Source of the DNA: JACMJP01 sp046160675
Lineage (GTDB): Bacteria; Bacteroidota; Bacteroidia; Chitinophagales; BACL12
Assembly: GCA_046160675.1 (NCBI GenBank)
Contig: JBJXHH010000206.1
Span: forward strand, 1-15,577
Reading direction: 5' to 3'
DNA: 15,577 nucleotides
Part shown: in pieces, positions 6,581-14,399 of the stretch
Position numbering within the stretch: the stretch's first letter is position 1
How the letters are laid out: each line of letters starts with the position of its first letter
Position numbers and translations under genes: made by a program
Notes under the pieces: generated by a model
The model's database searches: none
Told to the model about the DNA's origin: nothing
What the model saw: the letters and a program-made list of their open reading frames with translations, nothing else

Positions 6581-9500
6581 ATGAAAAAAATTTTCTCAAG
6601 TATTCTTCTCCTTCATATTACATTTATTTCATTTTCGCAGCTTAAATCGTTTTCACCCGACCAGGCCAACTTCATGAAAGAACTCAACAGTTTCATGAGT
6701 GCAAATAATAATGAAGAAGGGAAAAATGCTTTTAATGTATTTGAAGAGGAAGTAAAAAAAGGCAATCTCACCCAGGAACAGATAGAGCAACTCATTTCTA
6801 TCAGTAACGACATGCTTGGGAAAAAACTACGCCCCTCTCCTGCTTTTGCAAATTTATTGAATTCAGTAACCTCGTTTTTAGCAAGCGGGCAACTGCCTGA
6901 AACTTATGACAGGTGGATGCAAGTGAACTCTGAACTTTTGCAAAACAGCAAAAATGCAACATTTATAAAGTGGCTTGAATTCTCGGATCCCTTCTTTGGT
7001 AAAAATGCCTTATATGATTCAGGTTCAAAAACCTGGTATTATTCTGCATTTGATTACAACATGAAAGTTGTTGATGGGATCCCTCAAATACAATTTCCTG
7101 AAGTTACTCTAAGCGGAACTACTGCAACAGACAGGTTTACTATTGCAAACACCTCAGGCACCTATTATCCCACAGAGGAAGAATGGCGAGGGAAAAAAGG
7201 AACTGCAAACTGGATGCGGGCGGGGCTTGATAGTAATAATATTTATGTCACCTTCCCCCCACAGTATAAAATTGTTACAAGCAAAAATGATTATCGTATT
7301 GACTCGGCAACTTTTTATTACATCGGGCAATTGCAAAAACCTTTACTTGGTGCTTTTACAGATAAATTATTGCTGAATTATAATCCTGAAAAAGTTGAAT
7401 ACCCGCAATTCAGAAGTTATGATGCAAGCATTAAAATCAAAGACATTATTGACAAGGTTGACTACTATGGCAGTTTTTTTATGAAAGGCGCTAACATAGC
7501 GGGTGCTGGTCAGGATAGTTCTTTAGCAAGGTTAGATTTCAGGAATATAAATGATATTGTAGTGATGACAACAAGGGCAAAAAATTTTCTTATAAAACCG
7601 GATGCTATTTTCTCCCAACATGCTGAAATTGTTTTGCGTATTAATAAGGACTCTATTTATCATCCTGATGCAAATCTGAATTTTGATGCTATACATCGTG
7701 CCGTTACAATTACCCGGGGAGAAATAGGCGCAAACGGAAGCGCTTATTACAGTTCTTATCATAACATGGATGCTGATGTTGATCAAATAGCCTGGCTTAT
7801 TGACGATACCATAATGGCGATGCGGAATGTATTAGGGGCAGGGCAGAAACGTTCTTACTTTGAAAGTGAAGGATTATTCAGCAATGAATTGTATTCATCA
7901 ATCCAGGGCATTTCTCCTGCTAACCCAATTGTTTTGTTTAAGCGCTATAGTGAAAAACTTGGTACCAGGGAAATTCCAGCAGCACAACTTGCAAGAGAGT
8001 TAAACCCAACACTCACAGTAGATGGAATCAGGTCATTACTTTATGAAATGATGAAAGAAGGCTTTTTATACTTTGATGCAGAAACGCAATTGGTTACCCT
8101 GAAAGACAAGATATTTAATTACACAAACTCTTACACTGGAAAAATTGACTACGATATTATTCAGATCATGAGTCAAACAGAAAAACCAAATGCCATTATT
8201 GACCTGAATAAAAAAAGTATGAGGCTGGATGGTGTTGACCAGGTATTTTTAAGCGACTCCCAGTTTGTACTCTTTTACCCAGACAGTGCCGCTCTGGAGA
8301 TTAGAAAAAACAGGGATATGTTTTTCAGTGGACGGGTGGTAGGCGGAAATGCCGACTTTGTAGGAAATACCTTCTACTTCAGTTATGATACGTTTGACAT
8401 CAAAATGGCGAATGTTGATTCCATGATCCTGTATGTTGAATCTACAGAGGTGGATGAATTTGGAAACACACTTTATCTGCCAGTAAAAACATCATTCAGT
8501 GTTCTCAGCGGCAAGTTACAAATTGACAAATCAGATAATAAGTCCGGTCGTAAACCTTTTAAAGAATATCCCATCTTCATTAGTTATTCTTCATCAAAAG
8601 CTGATTATGAAAAGGCAGAAGTGTTTGACAGTATTTATAAAAAAGAAGAGTTTTATTTCAAAGTTGATCCTTTCACAATTGAAAATCTGGATGAAGTAGA
8701 CTATACTAAAATGAAGTTTGGCGGTACGATGATCAGTGATGGGATTTTCCCTGACTTTGAAGAAGAACTTTCCCTACAAAAAGATCGCTCACTGGGCTTT
8801 AAAACAAAAACACCCTCTCAAGGATTTTCTATGTACGGCGGAAGGGGAAACTATAAAGACAGTATATACTTGAGTAATGAAGGCTTTAGAGGAAGTGGAA
8901 GTATTTCTTTCATGGCAAGTAATTCAACCAGTAAAGATTTCCTTTTCTTTCCTGATTCCACATTAGCTAAAATTGACCAGTTCAATGTAGCAAAAACAGA
9001 AAAAGGAATTCAGTTTCCTTCAGTTCAAAATACAAATGTTTCCATGAACTGGATGGCATATGATGATGATATGCGTATAACAATGGGCGAAACACCTTTC
9101 CAATTTTTTGACGGCTACACCCAGTTTAAAGGGTATGTTGATGTTACATCACAGGGCCTGGAAAGTACAGGAACAATGGAGTGGCTTGATGTCGCACTAT
9201 CATCAAACAAGTTTAAGTACGGCGCCATGACGATGACAAGCGATACTGCTGATATGAAGATACAATCAATAGATCCTGTTAAACTTGCATTGAAACTGAA
9301 TGATGTGAGGGCAGATGTTGACTTTAGCAAAAAGATGGGAAATTTTAAATCGAATAACGACACACTGATGACGGAAATGCCCTTTAATATGTATAAAACT
9401 ACCATCAATGAATTTAACTGGGACATGGAGGCAAAGATCCTGGACTTTACATCTACGAATAAGAAGTATGGCACCTTTATATCCACTAACAAAACACAGG

Positions 9501-11086
9501 ACGGGCTGAACTTTGAAGGAACAAACGGGAAGTTTGATATGAAAAGTTATGTGTTGGGTGTAGAAGGGGTACCATTTATCACTATTGGTGATTCACATGT
9601 AATCCCTGATAGTGGGAAAGTTTTTGTGGAAGCAGAAGCAAAAATGCGGACACTCAAAAATGCCCAGATTATAGGAGATACATTATTCACTTATCATACT
9701 ATCAAGGGAGCAACCCTAGACATATACGGGAGAAACAGTTTGAAAGGAAAAGGATTTTATGATTATGTAAATACGAAAACAGGACCTCAAAAAGTACCAC
9801 TTGATGAAATAGGCATCAAAAAAACTCTTGATTCTTTATCTGGGTATGATAATTTCCAGGTTTACGCAAAAGGATATGTGAGCGACAGTATAAAATTTGT
9901 ACTAGAAAAAAATGTGAACTTTAAAGGAGCAGTTGAAATGAATACCCCCGATCAGTTTCTAAAATTCCGGGGTTTTGTAAAATTGAATATTGCTGATACT
10001 TCTGACACTTACGCTGCCTGGTTTCGAATTGATGATTTTATTGACCCAGCCAATCCTATATTCAGTTTGGATTTTGCAAAAGATGAAAGCAATAACGATT
10101 CATTATTTGCAGGAATTTTCCGAAACACAGATTCCACTGACCTATACATGCGTATTATGGGAAAACGCCGGCAGAAAAATGATCCGATGGTATTTGTTGC
10201 CAGGGGACAGGGATATTATGACGAACAAGAGGATAAATATTTTTTCGGCAACCTGGATAAACTATTTGATCCCAGCCTTCCGGGCGGCATCATGACCTAT
10301 GATAATAAAAACAGTGAAGTAGCCTGCGAGGGCCCTCTTCTTCTGGGTTTAAAAACTGACCTGTGTGAGGTAACATCCTATGGAACTATCCAGAAATCGG
10401 TCAAAGACTCTGTCTTTAAAATGGATGCAACTGTTGGCGTTGCATTGCCACTCCCTGAAGACTTACTTAAGACTATCGGTGAAACATTATATGCCGGAAA
10501 CTCAGAATCTGCCCCGATAGATTATAGCACAGAACTTACTTTACTTTCTGCACTAAACAGTATAAGTGAGGATACCAGAGAAGCAGAAAAGCTTGTAAAA
10601 AGCTTAAACGAAATTGGGTATCTCACGAAACCGAAGGATTCAAAAATGACTCTGCTCACAAATAATCTTCAGCTATTCTGGGATTCAAAAACAAAATCAT
10701 TTCACTCTTCTTCTTCACAAGGCCAGATTGTATGGTTTGGAAATCAACAGTTTAACCAGGACATAAAGTGTTATGCAGAATTTGGCAAAAAAACCAGCGG
10801 TGACTATTTTACAATTTACTTTGAAACACCCTACGAAGACTGGTTATATATAACTTACAGGGTAGGGCAAATGAAAATCCTCACTTCTAATGATGGAATA
10901 AACAAATCTATCTTCGACATGGACGCCGGCAAACGAACCATTAAAAATGATAACGGAAGAGACCTTGTCTTTATGATGGAAAGCAAACCTCAAGTTACAA
11001 AATTTGTAAAAAGGATGCAAACCTCGCTGGGCGAACCTGTTACAGGAGCACCAGACATTAGCGGAGACGAAGAAGAGGACAGATAA
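6581..11086 (+). CDS. Giant secreted beta-rich protein of unknown function (1501 residues)
   Basis: I do not recognise a named family. ATG 6581 gives a clean signal peptide (MKKIFSSILLLHITFISFSQ), so the protein is exported, probably to the periplasm; a TTG three codons upstream adds nothing. Residues about 20-110 look helical (KELNSFM, NVFEEEVKKGNLTQEQIEQL). From about 150 on it alternates short strands and Asp/Asn turns with many aromatic residues, as in envelope beta proteins. At about 455-515 there is a helical insert, IPAAQLARELNP then GIRSLLYEMMKEGFLYFD, that reads like a winged helix. A GVDQVFLSDS...YPDS segment near residue 551 resembles GVEGVPFITIGDSHVIPDS near 993, hinting at an internal duplication. 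Only a few cysteines occur (for example VACEGP and DLCEV). The end is acidic (GDEEEDR) with no membrane helix or recognisable sorting domain. It is followed 60 bases later by an M48 protease. A role in envelope assembly or gliding-related surface structure is conceivable but unsupported. Confidence 0.85.
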   Translation: MKKIFSSILLLHITFISFSQLKSFSPDQANFMKELNSFMSANNNEEGKNAFNVFEEEVKKGNLTQEQIEQLISISNDMLGKKLRPSPAFANLLNSVTSFLASGQLPETYDRWMQVNSELLQNSKNATFIKWLEFSDPFFGKNALYDSGSKTWYYSAFDYNMKVVDGIPQIQFPEVTLSGTTATDRFTIANTSGTYYPTEEEWRGKKGTANWMRAGLDSNNIYVTFPPQYKIVTSKNDYRIDSATFYYIGQLQKPLLGAFTDKLLLNYNPEKVEYPQFRSYDASIKIKDIIDKVDYYGSFFMKGANIAGAGQDSSLARLDFRNINDIVVMTTRAKNFLIKPDAIFSQHAEIVLRINKDSIYHPDANLNFDAIHRAVTITRGEIGANGSAYYSSYHNMDADVDQIAWLIDDTIMAMRNVLGAGQKRSYFESEGLFSNELYSSIQGISPANPIVLFKRYSEKLGTREIPAAQLARELNPTLTVDGIRSLLYEMMKEGFLYFDAETQLVTLKDKIFNYTNSYTGKIDYDIIQIMSQTEKPNAIIDLNKKSMRLDGVDQVFLSDSQFVLFYPDSAALEIRKNRDMFFSGRVVGGNADFVGNTFYFSYDTFDIKMANVDSMILYVESTEVDEFGNTLYLPVKTSFSVLSGKLQIDKSDNKSGRKPFKEYPIFISYSSSKADYEKAEVFDSIYKKEEFYFKVDPFTIENLDEVDYTKMKFGGTMISDGIFPDFEEELSLQKDRSLGFKTKTPSQGFSMYGGRGNYKDSIYLSNEGFRGSGSISFMASNSTSKDFLFFPDSTLAKIDQFNVAKTEKGIQFPSVQNTNVSMNWMAYDDDMRITMGETPFQFFDGYTQFKGYVDVTSQGLESTGTMEWLDVALSSNKFKYGAMTMTSDTADMKIQSIDPVKLALKLNDVRADVDFSKKMGNFKSNNDTLMTEMPFNMYKTTINEFNWDMEAKILDFTSTNKKYGTFISTNKTQDGLNFEGTNGKFDMKSYVLGVEGVPFITIGDSHVIPDSGKVFVEAEAKMRTLKNAQIIGDTLFTYHTIKGATLDIYGRNSLKGKGFYDYVNTKTGPQKVPLDEIGIKKTLDSLSGYDNFQVYAKGYVSDSIKFVLEKNVNFKGAVEMNTPDQFLKFRGFVKLNIADTSDTYAAWFRIDDFIDPANPIFSLDFAKDESNNDSLFAGIFRNTDSTDLYMRIMGKRRQKNDPMVFVARGQGYYDEQEDKYFFGNLDKLFDPSLPGGIMTYDNKNSEVACEGPLLLGLKTDLCEVTSYGTIQKSVKDSVFKMDATVGVALPLPEDLLKTIGETLYAGNSESAPIDYSTELTLLSALNSISEDTREAEKLVKSLNEIGYLTKPKDSKMTLLTNNLQLFWDSKTKSFHSSSSQGQIVWFGNQQFNQDIKCYAEFGKKTSGDYFTIYFETPYEDWLYITYRVGQMKILTSNDGINKSIFDMDAGKRTIKNDNGRDLVFMMESKPQVTKFVKRMQTSLGEPVTGAPDISGDEEEDR

Positions 11087-11122
11087 TGGTTTGATTTTTG
11101 AACTCCTTGATTAAAAAAAATG

Positions 11123-11130
11123 TACCTTTC
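11123..11130 (+). promoter_or_regulatory. Candidate -7 element for the M48 protease gene
   Basis: TACCTTTC is one base from TAnnTTTG. A TTTG at 11097-11100 could be the -33 box with 22 bases between. The element lies 16 bases before ATG 11147 and overlaps the alternative ATG at 11120, which favours 11147 as the true start. Confidence 0.4.
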
Positions 11131-11146
11131 AAAAAAAATTTCGGAA

Positions 11147-11950
11147 ATGAGAAAATTAAGTGTAATTCTGTTTCTAGGTATTTTATCACTTACATGTAAC
11201 CGGGTTCCCCTGACGGATAGAAAACAGGTAAGCTTACTTCCCGAAAGTGAACTGGTAGCTATGAGTCTTGCTGCTTATGCCGATTTTCTTGACACAAGTG
11301 AAGTTGTTTCATCTGGTAAGGATGTTGACATGGTAACAAGGGTGGCAAAAAATATTTCAATATCAGTTGAAAAAATATTGAAAACAGAAGGATATGAAGA
11401 TCGGTTAGCAGATTTTAAATGGGAGTTTAATGTTATAGAAAGCGACCAGGTAAATGCCTGGTGTATGCCAGGTGGAAAGGTGGTGGTTTATACCGGCATA
11501 CTCCCTATAACAAAAGATGAGAATGGACTTGCTGTGGTAATTGGGCATGAAATTGCCCATGCTGTTGCAAGACATGGAAATGAAAGAATGAGTCAGCAAT
11601 TAATAGCCTACACAGGGTTTACAGCTTTAGATTTAGCACTCACAAATAAACCTGAACAAACAAGAAGTCTTCTGCTCACTGCAGTAGGGGTTGGCGCCAC
11701 AGTGGGAGTTTTACTTCCTTTTTCAAGATCGCAGGAAAGTGAGGCAGACCGGCTGGGGTTAATCTTTATGGCTGATGCGGGTTATAACCCAAACCATGCA
11801 GTTGGATTCTGGCAACGCATGTCAGAACAAAGTGGCGGTGCTGAAATTCCTGAATTTCTGAGTACCCACCCGAGTGATGAAACAAGAATTGAAAATATTC
11901 AGACAATATATATCCCGGAAGCAATCAAATATTATAAACCTGCAAAATAG
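11147..11950 (+). CDS. M48 family zinc metalloprotease, probable lipoprotein
   Basis: A periplasmic or membrane-anchored protease of the M48 family (LoiP/BepA-like), 267 residues from ATG 11147. That start gives MRKLSVILFLGILSLTC, a short lipoprotein-type signal with a Cys at residue 17; the lipobox (SLTC) is loose, as is common in Bacteroidota. An ATG nine codons earlier would add MYLSKKISE ahead of the signal. The zinc site is HEIAH, with His134, Glu135 (catalytic) and His138, and the third ligand Glu197 in ESEAD. Other family marks are NAWCMPGGKVVVYTGIL before the zinc site, ARHGNERM after it, and the C-terminal STHPSDETRI. The family degrades or refolds misassembled outer-membrane and periplasmic proteins. 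It lies directly after the giant secreted protein and 21 bases before the next gene. Confidence 0.92.
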   Translation: MRKLSVILFLGILSLTCNRVPLTDRKQVSLLPESELVAMSLAAYADFLDTSEVVSSGKDVDMVTRVAKNISISVEKILKTEGYEDRLADFKWEFNVIESDQVNAWCMPGGKVVVYTGILPITKDENGLAVVIGHEIAHAVARHGNERMSQQLIAYTGFTALDLALTNKPEQTRSLLLTAVGVGATVGVLLPFSRSQESEADRLGLIFMADAGYNPNHAVGFWQRMSEQSGGAEIPEFLSTHPSDETRIENIQTIYIPEAIKYYKPAK

Positions 11951-11971
11951 TTTCCGAAAACATTTTATAAA

Positions 11972-12640
11972 ATGGCTGAGTACAGAGCAAACATTTTGCA
12001 AAGATTACTCAGCTATTTTATTGATATAAAAATTGAAACAGTTTACAGTGAGACCAACTCAACTCTTGAAGTGATGCTTTCAAGAAACAGGTATCAGCTA
12101 AATACACTTAATGCAACATACTCATTTGAAGATCTTTACACTTCTTACGGCGGGGCATTGGCAAAAATACATCCACAGAAGAATAAAATAAACTCAGCAC
12201 TTGTGCTGGGTTTGGGTCTGGGGAGCATACCTTACTTACTGCAGGAAAAATACAAGATAGATTGTAAGATAGATTGTGTTGAGATTGATCCCGTAGTAAT
12301 CCGACTTGCAAAAAAATATTACCCCACACGGGAAGGTTTTGAGAAAATAAAGATTCATGCTGCTGATGCTTATGATTGGGTTTTGGTAAACAACACTCAG
12401 TTTGACCTGGTGACTGTTGACCTTTTTGTGGACAGAAATGTGCCGAAAAAGCTTCAGCAAAAAGAATTTATTGAAGCATTGAAAAAAAGTATTAAAAAAA
12501 ATGGGACAATATTATTCAGCAGGTTGAAAAGCAATAAAGAACTGGAATATTTGCTTTGGGAAAATCTGTTTGAAGTATTTCCAGGCGGGAAAGATATTGA
12601 TACAATGGGTAATGCCATCTACTGTTGGAAAAACATTTAG
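11972..12640 (+). CDS. Spermidine-synthase-like Rossmann-fold protein
   Basis: A 222-residue cytoplasmic protein related to spermidine synthases and their methyltransferase-like relatives. The N-terminal beta part carries ETVYSETNSTLEVMLSRN and YQLNTLNATYSFEDLYTSYG, equivalent to the substrate-side domain. The nucleotide-cofactor site is ALVLGLGLGSIP (Gly-rich loop about 80-84), followed by VEIDP with Glu104 to bind the cofactor ribose, AADAYDW, and VDLFVDRNVPKKL. The last segment lacks the DxSDP-type sequence of true putrescine aminopropyltransferases, and the protein is some 60 residues shorter than those enzymes. Real polyamine synthesis is therefore doubtful, and an SAM-dependent methyltransferase is an equally good reading. 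A perfect 12-base tandem duplication encodes KIDCKIDC just before VEIDP. It is probably co-transcribed with the M48 gene. Confidence 0.8.
   Translation: MAEYRANILQRLLSYFIDIKIETVYSETNSTLEVMLSRNRYQLNTLNATYSFEDLYTSYGGALAKIHPQKNKINSALVLGLGLGSIPYLLQEKYKIDCKIDCVEIDPVVIRLAKKYYPTREGFEKIKIHAADAYDWVLVNNTQFDLVTVDLFVDRNVPKKLQQKEFIEALKKSIKKNGTILFSRLKSNKELEYLLWENLFEVFPGGKDIDTMGNAIYCWKNI
12254..12277 (+). repeat. Perfect 12-base tandem duplication in the spermidine-synthase-like gene
   Basis: AAGATAGATTGT occurs twice in a row with no mismatch. It keeps the reading frame and encodes KIDC twice (residues 95-102). It looks like recent replication slippage. Confidence 0.95.
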
Positions 12641-12654
12641 CCTACCGGCTTTCT

Positions 12655-12662
12655 TATCTTTA
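12655..12662 (+). promoter_or_regulatory. Candidate -7 element directly before the TsaC/Sua5 GTG start
   Basis: TATCTTTA matches TAnnTTTG except for the last base and ends only 5 bases before the GTG start codon. If active, the transcript would start at or next to the start codon. There is no clear -33 box at the usual distance. Confidence 0.3.
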
Positions 12663-12667
12663 CATCC

Positions 12668-13618
12668 GTGATTGAAACTGATATTCATTTTGCTGCTGAA
12701 CTTCTGAAAAAAGGGAATATTGTTGCAATACCAACTGAAACAGTTTATGGTCTTGCAGGAAATGCCCTGAACACTGATGCTGTTTTAAAAATATTTCAAG
12801 TTAAGAAACGACCAACATTCAATCCCCTCATTGTTCACACAAACAATTTAGAAAGGATAAGTCAACTCACAACTTCTTTTCCGGTTATACTTCAAAAAAT
12901 TGGCGAAAAATTCTGGCCCGGACCTTTAACAATATTGTTACCAAAAGCAAATACTATCCATGATCTTGTAACAGCCGGAAACAGCCTGGTTGCCATACGA
13001 ATTCCCGCACATCCTGATACACTTAAACTGTTGTCCATGATTGATTTTCCACTGTGTGCTCCAAGTGCAAATCTTTCAGGTTATATCAGCCCCACTACAG
13101 CCCAACATGTTGAAAAACAATTTGGTAGCGAAATCGCTTACATACTTGATGGAGGTGTTTGCCAGGTGGGTATTGAGTCAACGATTATAAAGTTGAACGA
13201 TAAGGATAAAGTCGAAATTTTGCGTACTGGAAAAGTAACTCCTGAAGACATTTCAGAACTAACAGGATACCTCCCGGAAACAAATCCAATCAGTGGCAAA
13301 GTAGAAGCGCCGGGTATGCTTTCCAGCCATTACGCCCCCAAAACACCATTACTTCTTGGCAATCTTCAGGAACTCATTGCAAGAAATTTCTCAATAAAAA
13401 TTGGGGTACTCGGTTTTCAGAAAGAAATAAAACATCCTAAAATTAATATTCAGCGTATTCTCTCCCCCACAGGCGATCTGAACACTGCAGCCAAAAACCT
13501 CTTTTCATATTTGCATGAGCTGGATTCAGTAGATATTGATATTATTATCGCCGAACCTGTGCCTGAGCAAGGTATTGGAATTGCCATTAACGACAGGCTC
13601 AGAAGAGCTGCAGTATAA
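12668..13618 (+). CDS. tsaC: Threonylcarbamoyl-AMP synthase, Sua5-type
   Basis: It makes L-threonylcarbamoyladenylate from threonine, bicarbonate and ATP, the first step of the t6A modification at tRNA position 37. The protein is 316 residues, the long Sua5 form: a YrdC domain (about residues 5-190) plus the C-terminal Sua5 domain. Visible YrdC motifs are PTETVYGLAGNA, KKRPTFNPLIVH, WPGPLTILLPK, VAIRIPAHP, CAPSANLSGYISPT and GIESTII, then ILRTGKVTPEDI. The linker APGMLSSHYAPKTP and the end motif IGIAINDRLRRAA define the Sua5 part. The start is GTG 12668: an in-frame TAG lies just upstream, no ATG, GTG or TTG lies between, and the conserved N-terminus begins right there. The gap to the previous gene is 27 bases. 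Confidence 0.95.
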   Translation: MIETDIHFAAELLKKGNIVAIPTETVYGLAGNALNTDAVLKIFQVKKRPTFNPLIVHTNNLERISQLTTSFPVILQKIGEKFWPGPLTILLPKANTIHDLVTAGNSLVAIRIPAHPDTLKLLSMIDFPLCAPSANLSGYISPTTAQHVEKQFGSEIAYILDGGVCQVGIESTIIKLNDKDKVEILRTGKVTPEDISELTGYLPETNPISGKVEAPGMLSSHYAPKTPLLLGNLQELIARNFSIKIGVLGFQKEIKHPKINIQRILSPTGDLNTAAKNLFSYLHELDSVDIDIIIAEPVPEQGIGIAINDRLRRAAV

Positions 13619-13647
13619 GTACCTATTTAAGCCGAACTTAAAAATGT

Positions 13648-13675
13648 TTTGCTTTTACTAAAAATTGTACCTTTG
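13648..13675 (+). promoter_or_regulatory. Promoter of the Spy-like gene
   Basis: TTTG (13648-13651), 16 bases, then a perfect TACCTTTG (13668-13675) followed by CCCCCG. This is the clearest -33/-7 pair in the window. Transcription should start near 13681, leaving a leader of about 85 bases whose last part is A-rich and has no Shine-Dalgarno sequence. Confidence 0.7.
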
Positions 13676-13765
13676 CCCCCGCAGCATAGGGTCAGCAAAT
13701 TGGCATGATTTTTCTCTAACTGCTAATTAAAAAAATCAATTTTACAAACAACTAAAAACAATACA

Positions 13766-14335
13766 ATGAAAAAGACAAGTTTAATTTTGACAATTGTTGG
13801 TAGCATGTTCTTAACCGGGGCATTTGCACAATCAAAAACCGGGGAAAGGGGCGGCGAAAAAACTGCTCCCCAATCAACTGAACAGGGAACATCAGACAAA
13901 GCGCAGGTAGAGAAAAAAGCCCAGGAAATGGCTGCAGAGTGGACAAAAATGATGGACGAAAAGTTGAAACTTTCAGCTGATCAAAAACAAAAAGCAATGG
14001 CTGTGAATGAAAAATATGCAAAACAGCTTATTGAACTAAAGATGAAAAATCATAACAATCCGAATGCAGATGAAGCAATGTTAAAAGCTGAAAAAGAAAA
14101 AATAACCCAGGCTCGCTTTAATGAATATAAAAGTTTCCTTTCAAAAGAACAAATGGCTCAGTTTAAGAAAGAAAGAGACAGTACCAAGAAAGAAAAAATG
14201 GAAGGAATGAGTGAAGAAGAAAAAGCACAGATGAGAGAGAACAAAGATGAGAAAAAAGAGAAGAAAGAAAACATGACCGAAGAAGAAAAAGAAAGAATGG
14301 AAAAAAGAAAAGAAGAAAAGAAAGCTGAGAAGTAA
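13766..14335 (+). CDS. Secreted Spy/CpxP-like protein with a Lys/Glu-rich repeat tail
   Basis: A 189-residue exported protein. The signal peptide is MKKTSLILTIVGSMFLTGAFAQ, followed by a Gly/Ser/Thr/Gln-rich spacer (about residues 22-45). A long helical region then carries two LTxxQ-like motifs, LKLSADQKQKAMAVNEKY (about 70-87) and SFLSKEQMAQFKKER, the hallmark of the Spy/CpxP group of periplasmic chaperones and stress sensors. From about residue 139 the sequence is almost only Lys, Glu, Met and Arg. It contains an imperfect tandem repeat: MSEEEKAQMRENKDEKKEKK (from residue 148) and MTEEEKERMEKRKEEKKAEK (from residue 170). The tail should form a highly charged single helix or coiled coil. It has its own promoter and a strong terminator, so it is a single-gene unit. 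The family match rests on the two motifs and the helix pattern; the tail could be an independent addition. Binding partners are unknown. Confidence 0.82.
   Translation: MKKTSLILTIVGSMFLTGAFAQSKTGERGGEKTAPQSTEQGTSDKAQVEKKAQEMAAEWTKMMDEKLKLSADQKQKAMAVNEKYAKQLIELKMKNHNNPNADEAMLKAEKEKITQARFNEYKSFLSKEQMAQFKKERDSTKKEKMEGMSEEEKAQMRENKDEKKEKKENMTEEEKERMEKRKEEKKAEK
14207..14332 (+). repeat. Imperfect 22-residue tandem repeat at the C-terminus of the Spy-like protein
   Basis: Unit 1 is encoded from 14207 (residues 148-169) and unit 2 from 14273 (residues 170-189). Both begin M(S/T)EEEK and continue with a Lys/Glu/Arg run. The DNA is almost pure purine on the plus strand here. Confidence 0.75.
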
Positions 14336-14343
14336 GATACCAT

Positions 14344-14377
14344 AAAAAAAGCCCTCCCGATTTGGGAGGGCTTTTTT
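14344..14377 (+). terminator. Strong intrinsic terminator after the Spy-like gene
   Basis: GCCCTCCC (14351-14358), loop GATTT, GGGAGGGC (14364-14371): a perfect 8-bp GC stem, flanked by seven A on the left and six T on the right. The A and T runs extend the stem, and the structure could work in both directions. Confidence 0.95.
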
Positions 14378-14399
14378 ATTTTAGAACACATCATATACA

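Noticed and set aside
9115..9492. 125-codon minus-strand open frame inside the giant gene
   Set aside because: It is antisense to a continuous 1501-codon frame. Its hydrophobic look is the expected mirror of Asp/Lys/Asn-rich codons.
13626..13642. TTTAAG-CCGAA-CTTAAA inverted repeat after the Sua5 stop
   Set aside because: A 6-bp stem of mostly A-T pairs is too weak for a convincing terminator, and it borders the next promoter.
13681..13765. Riboswitch or structured leader before the Spy-like gene
   Set aside because: The 85-base leader has no convincing stem-loop or known riboswitch motif. Only short AGCA/TGCT pairings are visible.
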